DNA of 7,488 bases from Verrucomicrobiota bacterium (GCA_003219675.1 QHPW01000025.1:1-7488); one strand, 5' to 3'; shown: positions 1-6,631, counted from the first letter of the stretch. Made by a program: numbers and translations. Notes: generated from the letters alone by a model not told the origin.

Positions 1-1585
1 TGGACCAGGCGAGCTGCGCGTTGCCTGCATTGCGCACCCAGAGGTAAAGAACGCCATCGACCATGAGAATGCCGCTGGCCTTTTTGCCGGCTTTGCCTTC
101 GCCTTTCTGCTCGATGGAAACCGCCCGGAGGTTCTCCCCGCTGAAATCGGGCGGAGAGCCATTGACCTTCGCCAGGCCAAGGCTCAGCTTCCCAGGCACA
201 TGCGGTTCAAAACCGTTGCCGTCACCATAAGCGGTGTAGAGATTATCGTCATCCGCCCAGGTCAGCGGCCAATTGTCACTGCCTTTGGCTTTGCGCAGGA
301 TGGTTTCTTTCGGCGCCCAAACGATCTCCCGAATAATCGGGCTGTGCGGATAGGGAGCGGATTCCTTGGAGAGCGGGGTTTCACGGCGGGCAAGGTTCGT
401 GGAACTTGCAGAGTTCGTCCTTCCAGGACTAAGATCAAGCGATGCGGGACTGGCCGAAGCTTTTGCAGCCAACACCTTCATGAGCGGCTCGAAAAAATGC
501 TTTCGCAACGCTTCGTCATACGTTGCCGACGGATCGAGCGCTTCACCAAAACGCGCTGTGATGAGGTTCAGGCTCGGAACGACCAGCAGAACCTGATGTC
601 CCGCGCCTGCGCCCCAGAACGCGTCTTTCGGCAGACTCTCGATCGAACCTTCGTTATTGCTCCACCAGCCGATGCCGCCGTTGCCGGGTGTGCCGGCGTC
701 AGAGGTGACCGCTTCGACAGCCTGGGCTCTGAGCAATTGTTCTCCTTCCCAGTTTCCTTTGCGGAGCATGAGACGCCCCACGCGGGCGGCTGCGCGAGCC
801 GTGAAATTGCCGCCGCCCCACACAGCCACGAGCGGCAAGCCGTCCACGTCAAACGTTTGTCCGTAACCGACGGACCACTCCTCGTCCGGCACGCCGATCG
901 GGCGCAGCACACGTTCGAGCAGAAGAGCGCGGAGATCCCTTTGTGCGCCCTGCTTCAGGGCGGCGGTGAGGACGTAACCGAGCATCGTCATACCGGGATT
1001 GCTGTATTGAAACCGTGTGCCGGGATCGAAAAGGACTGGCGCCTTGTCCCGCGCGAGGGTGAATGGATCGTTCGCCGGCGGGAGCCGCTTCCAAAAATCC
1101 CCTTTCCAACCGGTCAATCTGCCGTGCGGCAAACCGCCTTCTTCGGCATCGGCGAGGCCGGAAGTGTGCGAGCCCAATTGCCGCAGCGTAATTTTTGACT
1201 TTACCGGCTCCTCCTTCCATTGGGGAACAAACCGGCACGCGCGGTCATCGAGTGTGATGCGACCGTCACTCAGCGCGACGGTTGCGGAAACGCCTCCGAC
1301 CAGCGCTTTGGCCATCGAGGCAGTGTAATGCTTCACGGTCCGACCGTGACCGGCGGCGTAACGTTCGAAGACGATGCAGTCGTTGCGAATGACGAGGAAA
1401 GCTGAGGTTCGGCGCGTCTGGAGATCGGCCCACATCGGTTCCAACCGGCTGACTGCCATCCCCTGGTCCTCCGGCGAAGTCGTCGCCCAATCCCACTGCA
1501 ACGAAACCGCCGCGTGCGTCGTGAGTGTCACTGCAATACCCCGGAGCGCGAGGAGCAACGTTGTCGCAGATATGAGCGTGTTCAT
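1..1585 (-). CDS. Secreted class C beta-lactamase-type serine hydrolase fused to a DUF4185-like domain (3' end beyond window)
   Basis: One frame stays open for 528 codons from the ATG at 1585 down to base 1, so the C-terminus is missing. An in-frame TGA lies three codons upstream, which fixes the ATG; no clear Shine-Dalgarno is seen. Residues 1-25 resemble a signal peptide (cleavage near THA|AVS). Residues about 35-370 are a penicillin-binding-protein-like hydrolase: SMAK (S90 nucleophile, K93), SHTSGL at 139-144, the YSN motif at 194-196, and GAGH near 327-330 where the family usually has an HxG/GHGG box. Such proteins are usually esterases or peptidases rather than antibiotic resistance enzymes. 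A linker rich in Ser, Ala and Pro (about 373-410) leads to a second domain from about 414 with GSDNWPLTWADDD and YTAYGDGNGFEP, which I recall from DUF4185/propeller-like hypothetical proteins of Planctomycetes and Verrucomicrobia. The substrate is unknown. Hydrolase call is firm; the second domain is moderately sure. Confidence 0.88.
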   Translation of the reverse strand, partial: MNTLISATTLLLALRGIAVTLTTHAAVSLQWDWATTSPEDQGMAVSRLEPMWADLQTRRTSAFLVIRNDCIVFERYAAGHGRTVKHYTASMAKALVGGVSATVALSDGRITLDDRACRFVPQWKEEPVKSKITLRQLGSHTSGLADAEEGGLPHGRLTGWKGDFWKRLPPANDPFTLARDKAPVLFDPGTRFQYSNPGMTMLGYVLTAALKQGAQRDLRALLLERVLRPIGVPDEEWSVGYGQTFDVDGLPLVAVWGGGNFTARAAARVGRLMLRKGNWEGEQLLRAQAVEAVTSDAGTPGNGGIGWWSNNEGSIESLPKDAFWGAGAGHQVLLVVPSLNLITARFGEALDPSATYDEALRKHFFEPLMKVLAAKASASPASLDLSPGRTNSASSTNLARRETPLSKESAPYPHSPIIREIVWAPKETILRKAKGSDNWPLTWADDDNLYTAYGDGNGFEPHVPGKLSLGLAKVNGSPPDFSGENLRAVSIEQKGEGKAGKKASGILMVDGVLYLWVRNAGNAQLAWS

Positions 1586-1643
1586 CAGGGCTCAGCTTGC
1601 GCAAAATCTTGCGACGAGGCAATGCCTTGGTGGAGCGCAGGGT

Positions 1644-1672
1644 TTGACTACATCCTGCTGTTCCTCGATACT
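1644..1672 (+). promoter_or_regulatory. Candidate sigma-70-type promoter of the TIM-barrel gene
   Basis: TTGACT (1644-1649, five of six to the -35 consensus) is followed after exactly 17 bp by GATACT (1667-1672, four of six to the -10 consensus). Initiation would fall near 1679, giving a leader of only about 16 nt before the ATG at 1695, and that leader has no Shine-Dalgarno. It lies in the gap between divergent genes. Predicted from sequence only. Confidence 0.5.
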
Positions 1673-1694
1673 TTCGTCTGTTACCCGTTTTGTT

Positions 1695-3185
1695 ATGCCT
1701 CTTTGCCGTTCTTGTTTAGCCCTCGGTTTGTTGGTGTTCTTTTCGCATGCTTGGACCGGCTACTCTCAGATCGGCAAGGGTCACCTGATCCTGATCCAGC
1801 GCGGGTTGCAGCTGCAGGGGTTGGTCACCAGGGACGACGTGTTCCACCTGAATACCTACTCGAATGCCAACTACACTTCGATCCACTGGCTTTGGGACTC
1901 CAACCCGTCGCTGATGGGCGCGGCTCCCGGCTTCCCGTGGTCACGCTGGGCCGGCGATGAGACCAAAGTTCCACCGCTCACCGCCGAGAGCTCCTACCTG
2001 AGCCAGCTCGTGTCGCTCCAATTGGGCGACGAATGGAACCTGAACGACGCCGCAAAGCGGACCCGCGCCGTCAACTGGTTCAATGCCGTCCGCAACAACT
2101 TCCCCAACACCATTCTCTACATGAACAATTACGGGGGTCAGGTCGGCGACGCGCAACTCGGCGACTTTATCAGCCGCGCCAGACCGGACATGATCTCCTT
2201 TGACACCTATCCCTGGCGGTCGGACTACGCGTCGCGCAACCCTGTTGGTGGACCGCCGACAAGCTGGTATGGCGACCTGCGCCGCTACCGCGAGCACGCC
2301 AGGAGCGCCAACATCCCGCTGGCTTGCTATGTTCAGACCTTTCACGCCATTCAGGATTACGACCAGACCGTGTACCGCCACCCGTCGCCGTCGGAGCTGC
2401 GCTTGAACCATTTTGGCGCCCTGGCTTTCAACGCCAAGGTTCTGATCGACTTCACGTACAATACCGGCGCTTCCTCTCTGTTTACCACTCCCGGCGGGGA
2501 CAGCAATCCCACCGCGCTCCTCGCCGAAAAAATCGACATCAACCTCCGCGCCCGCAACCTCGGCAAGGCGCTTGTCCGGCTCAAGCCTATCGCCGATGTT
2601 CCATTCCCCGACTTGCACACTACCAGCATGATTTTCCTCCGTGGCAAGAACTCCGGCGGTGCGCCCAACCCGATTCCGATTGGATTTGTCGCCGACCCTG
2701 ACGCGCCCAACAGCTACACCGACTGGGTCGCCAATCGTAATGATCCCTACCTGCGCGGGTGGGCTGTCGCCAACCGTGCGGGAATCAAAAATGCAGGCCA
2801 ACCCGGCGACGTGATCATCTCCTGGTTCAAGCCGCTGGACGAAAGTTTCGATGAACCGGACTACACCAACGAAGTCTATATCATGGTCGTCAACGGGCTG
2901 ACCGACCCAACCGGCACGGCCGCAGACTGTCTCCAGGAGATCAAACTCAACTTCGCGTTCCCGTCCGGGCTAACGGGCGTGGACATGCTTGATCCGGGGA
3001 CCGGTCAGGTGCAAACCCAGCCCCTGCCGCTCGTCAGCGCGCGGCGCCAATTGGTTCTAGACCTCAACGGTGGCGACGCCGTGCTGTTCAAGTTCTCCGA
3101 CGGCGCTCCGTTCGTCGGTGTTACTCCCATCCCTGCTCGCTTGGAGCCGCGTTCTCAGTTCCGGCCACCAACTGGACGACCTTGA
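1695..3185 (+). CDS. Secreted TIM-barrel glycoside-hydrolase-like protein with out-of-frame C-terminal tail
   Basis: The frame is open from 1374, but the ATG at 1695 is chosen because it starts a good signal peptide (hydrophobic residues 7-18, cleavage near GYS|QIG), follows a promoter-like sequence, and avoids a long overlap with the opposite-strand gene. The product is 496 aa. The middle looks like a (beta/alpha)8 barrel of the clan GH-A kind: LQLGDEWN (109-116, E113 a possible catalytic acid), TILYMNNYGG (139-148), DMISFDTYPW (165-174), IPLACYVQTFH (207-217), and an AFNAKVLIDFTYNTG strand (244-258). Residues about 370-470 form a beta-rich module (EVYIMVVNG; LDLNGGDAVLFKFSDG), like the C-terminal sandwich of such enzymes. 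I cannot assign a GH family. The last 20 or so residues before the stop are basic and Pro-rich and look unlike a natural end; a typical verrucomicrobial tail continues in another frame (see 3152-3283). Secretion is likely; catalytic activity is inferred. Confidence 0.75.
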   Translation: MPLCRSCLALGLLVFFSHAWTGYSQIGKGHLILIQRGLQLQGLVTRDDVFHLNTYSNANYTSIHWLWDSNPSLMGAAPGFPWSRWAGDETKVPPLTAESSYLSQLVSLQLGDEWNLNDAAKRTRAVNWFNAVRNNFPNTILYMNNYGGQVGDAQLGDFISRARPDMISFDTYPWRSDYASRNPVGGPPTSWYGDLRRYREHARSANIPLACYVQTFHAIQDYDQTVYRHPSPSELRLNHFGALAFNAKVLIDFTYNTGASSLFTTPGGDSNPTALLAEKIDINLRARNLGKALVRLKPIADVPFPDLHTTSMIFLRGKNSGGAPNPIPIGFVADPDAPNSYTDWVANRNDPYLRGWAVANRAGIKNAGQPGDVIISWFKPLDESFDEPDYTNEVYIMVVNGLTDPTGTAADCLQEIKLNFAFPSGLTGVDMLDPGTGQVQTQPLPLVSARRQLVLDLNGGDAVLFKFSDGAPFVGVTPIPARLEPRSQFRPPTGRP

Positions 3186-3283
3186 CCAATCTGCTGCTTC
3201 CTTCGTCGCCCTATTTGTTCCGGGACGCGACCGCTGCGAACTCCAGCGGGCGCTTTTATCGCGCGACAGGCACGGCTGACTGA
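3152..3283 (+). pseudogene. Out-of-frame C-terminal tail of the TIM-barrel protein
   Basis: This 43-codon stretch, in a different frame from the gene at 1695-3185, begins FSVPATNWTTLTNLLL, continues with SSPYLFRDATAANSSG, and ends RFYRATGTAD before a TGA at 3281-3283. The pattern (sTNWttLTN...f.D..a.n...RFYR) is common at the ends of large secreted verrucomicrobial proteins. It cannot be an independent gene because it has no start codon and is only a tail. Joining it to the upstream frame needs a net loss of one base (or 3n+1 bases) somewhere between about 3119 and 3151. It may be a true mutation or an assembly error. Confidence 0.6.
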
Positions 3284-3472
3284 GTATTGCTTTTCATAAG
3301 AATACGACAACGTTTGAGGCGAGTGATTTTTGGGCCAGCCGAGGCGCGAGCGACGCGAATACCCATCCGCGGTCAGTAACACCCAGGAGAAAGCCATGTT
3401 GTGAAGAAAAGCCAATACCGAGGACCTTTCCTTTTCCTCTTTGAAGCGACAACGCGAAGTTTCCGCCCTTAG
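3284..3472. other. Intergenic stretch without a credible gene
   Basis: Lower in GC than the flanking genes. Short frames exist on the minus strand (3155-3415, 3294-3515) but they overlap each other and the neighbouring genes and show no domain. No terminator-like hairpin with a T-run was found after either reading of the TIM-barrel gene. Confidence 0.5.
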
Positions 3473-3748
3473 CTAGAGATGTAACGAATGAGGAATCTCG
3501 AAGTAGAAAATCCACATTAAAAACAGGCTAAGTGTTGCTCCCGCGGCTCTAAGAGTCAGGTGCACGAGTCCGAGAATCAATGGATGCTCGATGAAATAGC
3601 CCCACTTATCCAACCGTTGTTCTAACCATAACCCTGGGCCAAGGCCGAGACCAAACGCAATGAATGCAGGGATGAAGAAGAGGAAGCTTATTAAGCAGAA
3701 AACGAACGTTAAGGGAATAGCGAGAAGAAACGCGACGACTCCGGACAT
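3473..3748 (-). CDS. Possible small two-TM membrane protein, unknown function
   Basis: A 91-residue product from the ATG at 3748, ending in TAG at 3473-3475. Residues about 3-33 are strongly hydrophobic (FLLAIPLTFVFCLISFLFF, then AFIAFGLGLG), followed by a charged loop (LEQRLDKWGYF) and a second hydrophobic span about 55-84 ending FEIPHSLHL. This looks more like a real membrane protein than chance reading. An in-frame GTG at 3778 would add ten residues, and the frame stays open without an ATG to about 3884. No Shine-Dalgarno is evident. Lower GC than neighbours could mean transferred DNA or non-coding sequence. I recognise no family. Existence is uncertain. Confidence 0.42.
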   Translation of the reverse strand: MSGVVAFLLAIPLTFVFCLISFLFFIPAFIAFGLGLGPGLWLEQRLDKWGYFIEHPLILGLVHLTLRAAGATLSLFLMWIFYFEIPHSLHL

Positions 3749-4109
3749 GCGGTTGAGTAACTCGGTTCTTGGCACCACTTTTAGTTTGAATGGGGCCAGC
3801 CGCGACGCTCCATGACATGACTTAATAATACTGGACGCGACATGAACTAAGCTGAACCTGACCAGCTTAACATTGGTGAACTAGATTTGGAATGAATTAT
3901 TTTGGCGGGAGAGGGCCATTCGGGTCGGTCCTAAACATTGACACGGTTGGCTTTTGATCCTCTCACTTCCGCTTCCGCCGCTGCCTGGACAGCAGATTTG
4001 CAGCAGGCATGGGGGTCAGTTCTTGATATTGGCAACTTGAAACATCAAGCTGTTTGGATGCGGGCGCTGAACACTCCACTGACCCGGCTTTACTGCTTAA
4101 CACCTATTA
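3749..4109. other. Gene-free stretch with a small hairpin
   Basis: No credible gene. A perfect 7-bp inverted repeat (TAAGCTG 3848-3854 / CAGCTTA 3863-3869, 8-base loop) sits in AT-richer DNA upstream of the small membrane protein frame; it could be an operator or nothing. A frame beginning at 3938 on the plus strand runs into the inverted repeat at 4110 and has no protein-like features. Confidence 0.35.
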
Positions 4110-4185
4110 ACAGCGAAGGCGCGAAGGCGGGAAGGAGACGATGAACATAATACTGTTTTGCTTCGCGCCTTTGCGCCTTCGCTGT
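4110..4185. repeat. Long imperfect inverted repeat (REP-like, GCGAAGGC motif)
   Basis: Left arm 4110-4134 and right arm 4161-4185 are 25 bp each and pair at 23 of 25 positions, with a 26-base loop. The arm is built from a tandem octamer GCGAAGGC (4113-4120, 4121-4128). It would fold into a strong hairpin in DNA or RNA. Repeats with CTTCGCGCCTTTGCG-like sequence are widespread between genes in several phyla. It lies about 140 bp beyond the stop of the esterase gene, so it might also limit transcription, although no T-run follows. Confidence 0.8.
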
Positions 4186-4321
4186 GAAGATAAACGGCAT
4201 CTGCGAGAAGGACAATGACCAGCCCACGAACGTTGCCTCTGCTCGTCAGAGAATTATTCATCGTCATGTTTCAACTGTCGTCAACATGGCTCGTGGGGGA
4301 GGTGGCTGATGATGGCACCCG
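4186..4321. other. Short region 3' of the esterase gene
   Basis: No gene seen. A 6-bp inverted repeat CATGTT (4265-4270) / AACATG (4283-4288) with a 12-base loop lies about 35 bp after the esterase stop on the minus strand. It has no T-run and is a weak terminator candidate at best. Confidence 0.3.
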
Positions 4322-5173
4322 TTACCGGGGATGGCTCAAGCACCAATCAAAAAAGCGATAAACCTGTTCATTGGCAAGTTCGGTTGGGTTGTGCGTGTCG
4401 CGGCTGGTCATGGCGACGCGATGACCGTAGCCGAGAAGCTTGTTGACGGCGAGGGTGTGATTGAGAGCAGGCCAGCGTTCGGGCAGGTCGGCGGTGCCGC
4501 CGGAGACCAGGAACGGTCGCGGCGCCATCAGAGCGTGCAGCTCCACCAGATCGTGTCCGCCTTCAACGAGCGTCTTGTACGCGCCGGTCCGCGTCTGGCC
4601 TTCACTGGGGAGTTTGCGGAACGGACCGGCGTTCTTCGGATCAGCCAGGGCGCCCAATTCAAAACCAAGATACCAGACGTCCCAGTAATTGACGCTGCCG
4701 CTTGGGTTCTGTTTACGGCGGTCTCGCTCGTCGAACACGATCCCCGGATCGGACCAGACCGCGCAGGCGAACTTGTCGTAAAGACAGGCGGCAAACATCG
4801 CCCATTTGCCGCCGAACGAGTGTCCGACGATACCGATGCGCGCGGGGTCAACCTCCGGCCGCTGGGCCAGCACCGTGTGCGCGTTCGCTGCAGCGTAAGC
4901 AAGCGCCGAGAGCGGCTGAACCCGCACTGGTTTGCCGACCGGTCCCAGATACGGTTCTCCGCGCGGCCGGCTGAGATCGCCAAAATCTATTCGCGCATTC
5001 GGCTTGCCGATCGACAGCGCGATGAAGCCCCGCTTGGCCAATTGCCAGCCGTAGTCGCGCAACGGCGCTCCCAAACCTGCGCCGGTCTCGGCATCGTAGT
5101 AAACGACCAGTACCGCAGGGCGTTTCTGCACCGGCACTGGGTCATCGGGGACGAGAAGCAGTGCGTCGACCAT
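4322..5173 (-). CDS. C-terminal catalytic fragment of the split esterase
   Basis: The part after the amber codon is 283 residues from an ATG that immediately follows the TAG. It holds the whole alpha/beta-hydrolase core (GHSFGG at 117-122, His in SRDTHNP at 257-263). If translation restarted here the enzyme would lack its signal peptide and stay in the cytoplasm. No Shine-Dalgarno precedes this ATG, so restart is likely inefficient except by coupling. Confidence 0.62.
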   Translation of the reverse strand: MVDALLLVPDDPVPVQKRPAVLVVYYDAETGAGLGAPLRDYGWQLAKRGFIALSIGKPNARIDFGDLSRPRGEPYLGPVGKPVRVQPLSALAYAAANAHTVLAQRPEVDPARIGIVGHSFGGKWAMFAACLYDKFACAVWSDPGIVFDERDRRKQNPSGSVNYWDVWYLGFELGALADPKNAGPFRKLPSEGQTRTGAYKTLVEGGHDLVELHALMAPRPFLVSGGTADLPERWPALNHTLAVNKLLGYGHRVAMTSRDTHNPTELANEQVYRFFDWCLSHPR

Positions 5174-5551
5174 CTAGCCGCCGAGAGCAATCTCAACCCG
5201 GAGCTGATGCTGAGTGAGGTTCTCCCGGCGTGTTGTGTTCACCACTTCCACACGCGGTTTGTCGATCAGCGCTGGCCACGGGCCCATCCTATTGTGCCAT
5301 GTCGTGAGGATTTCTTTGCGCCGCCGTTGCCAGTCCGCGGCAGTTCGAACCGGCGTGCCGTCGCCAAACACGAGCGGCGAACGGAAGCTGCCGAATTCGG
5401 ATCGATACTTCTCAGGCGGCGCGAAGAATCCGGCTAATTCGGCCGGCGGTCTGGAAGCTTCGGGCGGTTCGGCTGTGCTGGCGAATTCGGCTGCGAAACC
5501 AAATGCGGCCACGGCAAGCGTTACCCATCGTGCGATAGCGATGACACTCAT
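5174..5551 (-). CDS. N-terminal fragment of the split esterase
   Basis: This is the part before the amber codon: signal peptide plus the helical N-terminal module, 125 residues, ending ALGG. Alone it carries none of the catalytic residues and would be an exported, inactive stub. The possible longer start at 5572 or 5575 adds seven or eight residues before the more signal-like MSVIAIAR. Confidence 0.6.
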   Translation of the reverse strand: MSVIAIARWVTLAVAAFGFAAEFASTAEPPEASRPPAELAGFFAPPEKYRSEFGSFRSPLVFGDGTPVRTAADWQRRRKEILTTWHNRMGPWPALIDKPRVEVVNTTRRENLTQHQLRVEIALGG

Positions 5552-5675
5552 TACATTCCCATTGGGCAGCATCAATCGATGTTTCTACGCACCGCGTTTC
5601 TGCAAGCCGCAGCAGTAACGCAGAAAGCGGATGCGGTGAATAAAAAACTCAAACCACGTGACGCCCTGGGCTGCT

Positions 5676-5692
5676 GCGGGTCGCAGACCCGC
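5676..5692. repeat. Short perfect hairpin between the DUF1080 and esterase genes
   Basis: GCGGGTC (5676-5682) and GACCCGC (5686-5692) form a 7-bp stem with a GCA loop, 18 bp past the DUF1080 stop on the minus strand. It could slow or end transcription, but the nearest T-run in that direction (5642-5647) is about 30 bp further on, so it is not a standard intrinsic terminator. GCTGCGGGTCGCAGACCC-like palindromes look like an interspersed repeat. Confidence 0.5.
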
Positions 5693-5709
5693 GCTCCGTT
5701 GACTTCGTT

Positions 5710-6453
5710 CTAGGGCAACTCGCGGATACGAAGCTCCTTGAACTCGACCGGCGCTCCTTCAGACTCCAGGCAAAGATAGCCGGTGGCTGGGCGGACATTG
5801 GCGCCGCCGGACACTTCTTCGCCGTTGACCCACAACCGGATTTCGCCATTGATGGCCCGGACGTAATAATGGTTCCACTCACCGACGCCTTTGCTCAGGT
5901 TCTTTCTCGGAAAACTGCGCTTGCCATTCGGCGACGTTGGAGGAGACGGCTCCATGGTGGTGGACCCGGTCGGGAAGACGTCGCCGTTGGTGGTAAACCA
6001 GTCGGCCTTCTTGCCGGACTGTTTCTGGTATTGCTCGGTATAACCGTGGTCGAGTATTTGCACCTCGATGCCGGTCGGAAGCCGCCCTTTGCCCTGTTCC
6101 AACTCCTGGATCGATTCGGGGGTGGCCCAGACAAAAATCCCGGAGTTGCCGCCGGATTGCAGATGACGCCATTGGGCGACCAGCTCGAAGTTTGTATGAA
6201 GTTTTTTCGTTCGGATCACGCCAACGGGTTTGCCCGTGCAACGTACCATCCCATTGGTCCAGCTCCAAGTGTCCGGATCGCAGTTGACGTTGACAAAATG
6301 TTCCTCCCCCAGGGCGCGCCAGCTGGGTCCCGTGCCGTCAATGAAAGCTTTGGGTGGCGGAGTGGATTGCTGCGCGCGGGAAGCGGCCGTCGGGAAAACG
6401 CAAAGACAGCCAACCACCGCTCCGCAGACACCGTGGGCAATGAGAGCGCTCAT
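5710..6453 (-). CDS. Secreted DUF1080 (3-keto-disaccharide hydrolase family) protein
   Basis: A 247-residue product. The ATG at 6453 is preferred over the open frame to 6576 because it starts a signal peptide (hydrophobic 8-22, cleavage near SRA|QQS) and has AGG six bases upstream. The DUF1080 concanavalin-like fold is clear: WSWTNGMVRCTGKP (63-76), RTKKLHTNFELVAQWR (81-96), GGNSGIFV (101-108), PTGIEVQILD (126-135), GDVFP (157-161), GEWNHYYVRAINGEI (191-205), VNGEEV (209-214), and the terminal YLCLESEGAPVEFKELRIREL. All family blocks are present, so it looks intact and of normal length. Some DUF1080 proteins cleave 3-keto-disaccharides; most are untested and are exported proteins of polysaccharide-degrading Planctomycetes and Verrucomicrobia. 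It is 158 bp upstream of the esterase on the same strand; the gap and its hairpin argue against tight coupling. Confidence 0.93.
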   Translation of the reverse strand: MSALIAHGVCGAVVGCLCVFPTAASRAQQSTPPPKAFIDGTGPSWRALGEEHFVNVNCDPDTWSWTNGMVRCTGKPVGVIRTKKLHTNFELVAQWRHLQSGGNSGIFVWATPESIQELEQGKGRLPTGIEVQILDHGYTEQYQKQSGKKADWFTTNGDVFPTGSTTMEPSPPTSPNGKRSFPRKNLSKGVGEWNHYYVRAINGEIRLWVNGEEVSGGANVRPATGYLCLESEGAPVEFKELRIRELP

Positions 6454-6515
6454 ATTCAACCTGACTTTCGGAGCCCGGTCGGATGGCCAATAGCATGGCC
6501 AGTGTGAATTTTCCA

Positions 6516-6631
6516 CACCATTCGGTCGTGTCTTAATTTCAAAATCTAAATTGTAGCGGCGCTCTATGAGCGTCATGTTCGGCGGTCACAGACCGCCGCT
6601 ACAACCAAATTAAGAAACTGCCCACCATTCG
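6516..6631. mobile_element. MITE-like palindromic element with 9-bp direct repeats
   Basis: A perfect 9-bp direct repeat CACCATTCG occurs at 6516-6524 and 6623-6631, as a target duplication would. The 98 bp between are palindromic: outer arms TCTTAATTT (6531-6539) and AAATTAAGA (6607-6615), and inner arms TTGTAGCGGCG (6551-6561) and CGCCGCTACAA (6594-6604), both perfect. The extreme ends are only imperfectly inverted. There is no coding capacity. It sits between the divergent starts of the DUF1080 and LapA-like genes and may supply AT-rich promoter DNA to either. The flanking 9-mer could be chance, but its placement around a nested palindrome supports insertion. Confidence 0.6.

Larger units (their letters stand above)
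4322..5551 (-). pseudogene. Secreted alpha/beta-hydrolase, acetylxylan esterase/dienelactone hydrolase type, split by one amber codon
   Basis: Two reading parts abut in the same frame, separated only by TAG (5176-5174). Read through, the product is 409 codons. The start ATG at 5551 has GGGA five bases upstream; an ATG at 5572 and a TTG at 5575 are in-frame alternatives. Residues 1-27 are a signal peptide (hydrophobic 9-21, cleavage near STA|EPP). An N-terminal module (KEILTTWHNRMGPWP, 79-93) is typical of this planctomycete/verrucomicrobial family. Codon 126 is the TAG. The catalytic domain follows: VLVVYYDAETGAGLG, nucleophile motif GHSFGG (S245), SGGTADLPERW (D355 a candidate acid) and SRDTHNP (H387). 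Family members, as I recall them, read roughly GQTVDGYLLVP where this gene reads GG-stop-MVDALLLVP, so CAG to TAG is the simplest explanation. The likely ancestral role is hydrolysis of an ester on a sugar or polysaccharide. It could be a fresh pseudogene, a sequencing error, or a suppressed amber. Confidence 0.8.

Noticed and set aside
200..1198. 332-codon plus-strand open frame
   Set aside because: It lies antisense to the serine hydrolase, whose motifs (SMAK, YSN) are clear; the product is Arg-rich, without domains, and is a high-GC shadow.
1..1585. Antibiotic-resistance AmpC beta-lactamase
   Set aside because: The third active-site box is not KTG, the protein has an extra C-terminal domain, and the context is carbohydrate-active; an esterase or peptidase-like role is more probable.
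1374..1694. Upstream in-frame extension of the TIM-barrel gene
   Set aside because: It would overlap the divergent hydrolase by over 200 bp, place the signal peptide in mid-protein, and bypass the promoter-like sequence.
1941..2801. 286-codon minus-strand open frame
   Set aside because: Antisense to the TIM-barrel gene; Val/Gly-rich low-complexity translation typical of a shadow.
3110..3160. Programmed ribosomal frameshift restoring the RFYRATGTAD tail
   Set aside because: No slippery heptamer or downstream stem is apparent, and such tails are normally in frame; a mutation or read error is simpler.
3294..3515. 73-codon minus-strand frame ending VVVFL
   Set aside because: It overlaps the better membrane-protein frame in another phase, has no domain, and resembles repeat-derived reading; I could not prove a repeat here.
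5174..5176. TAG read as pyrrolysine
   Set aside because: One isolated amber in a secreted esterase where Gln fits; no pyl genes in the window.
4331..5437. 368-codon plus-strand open frame
   Set aside because: Antisense to the esterase; no recognisable domain, whereas the minus strand carries GHSFGG and other family motifs.
5869..6507. 212-codon plus-strand open frame
   Set aside because: Antisense to the intact DUF1080 gene; shadow of its codon bias.
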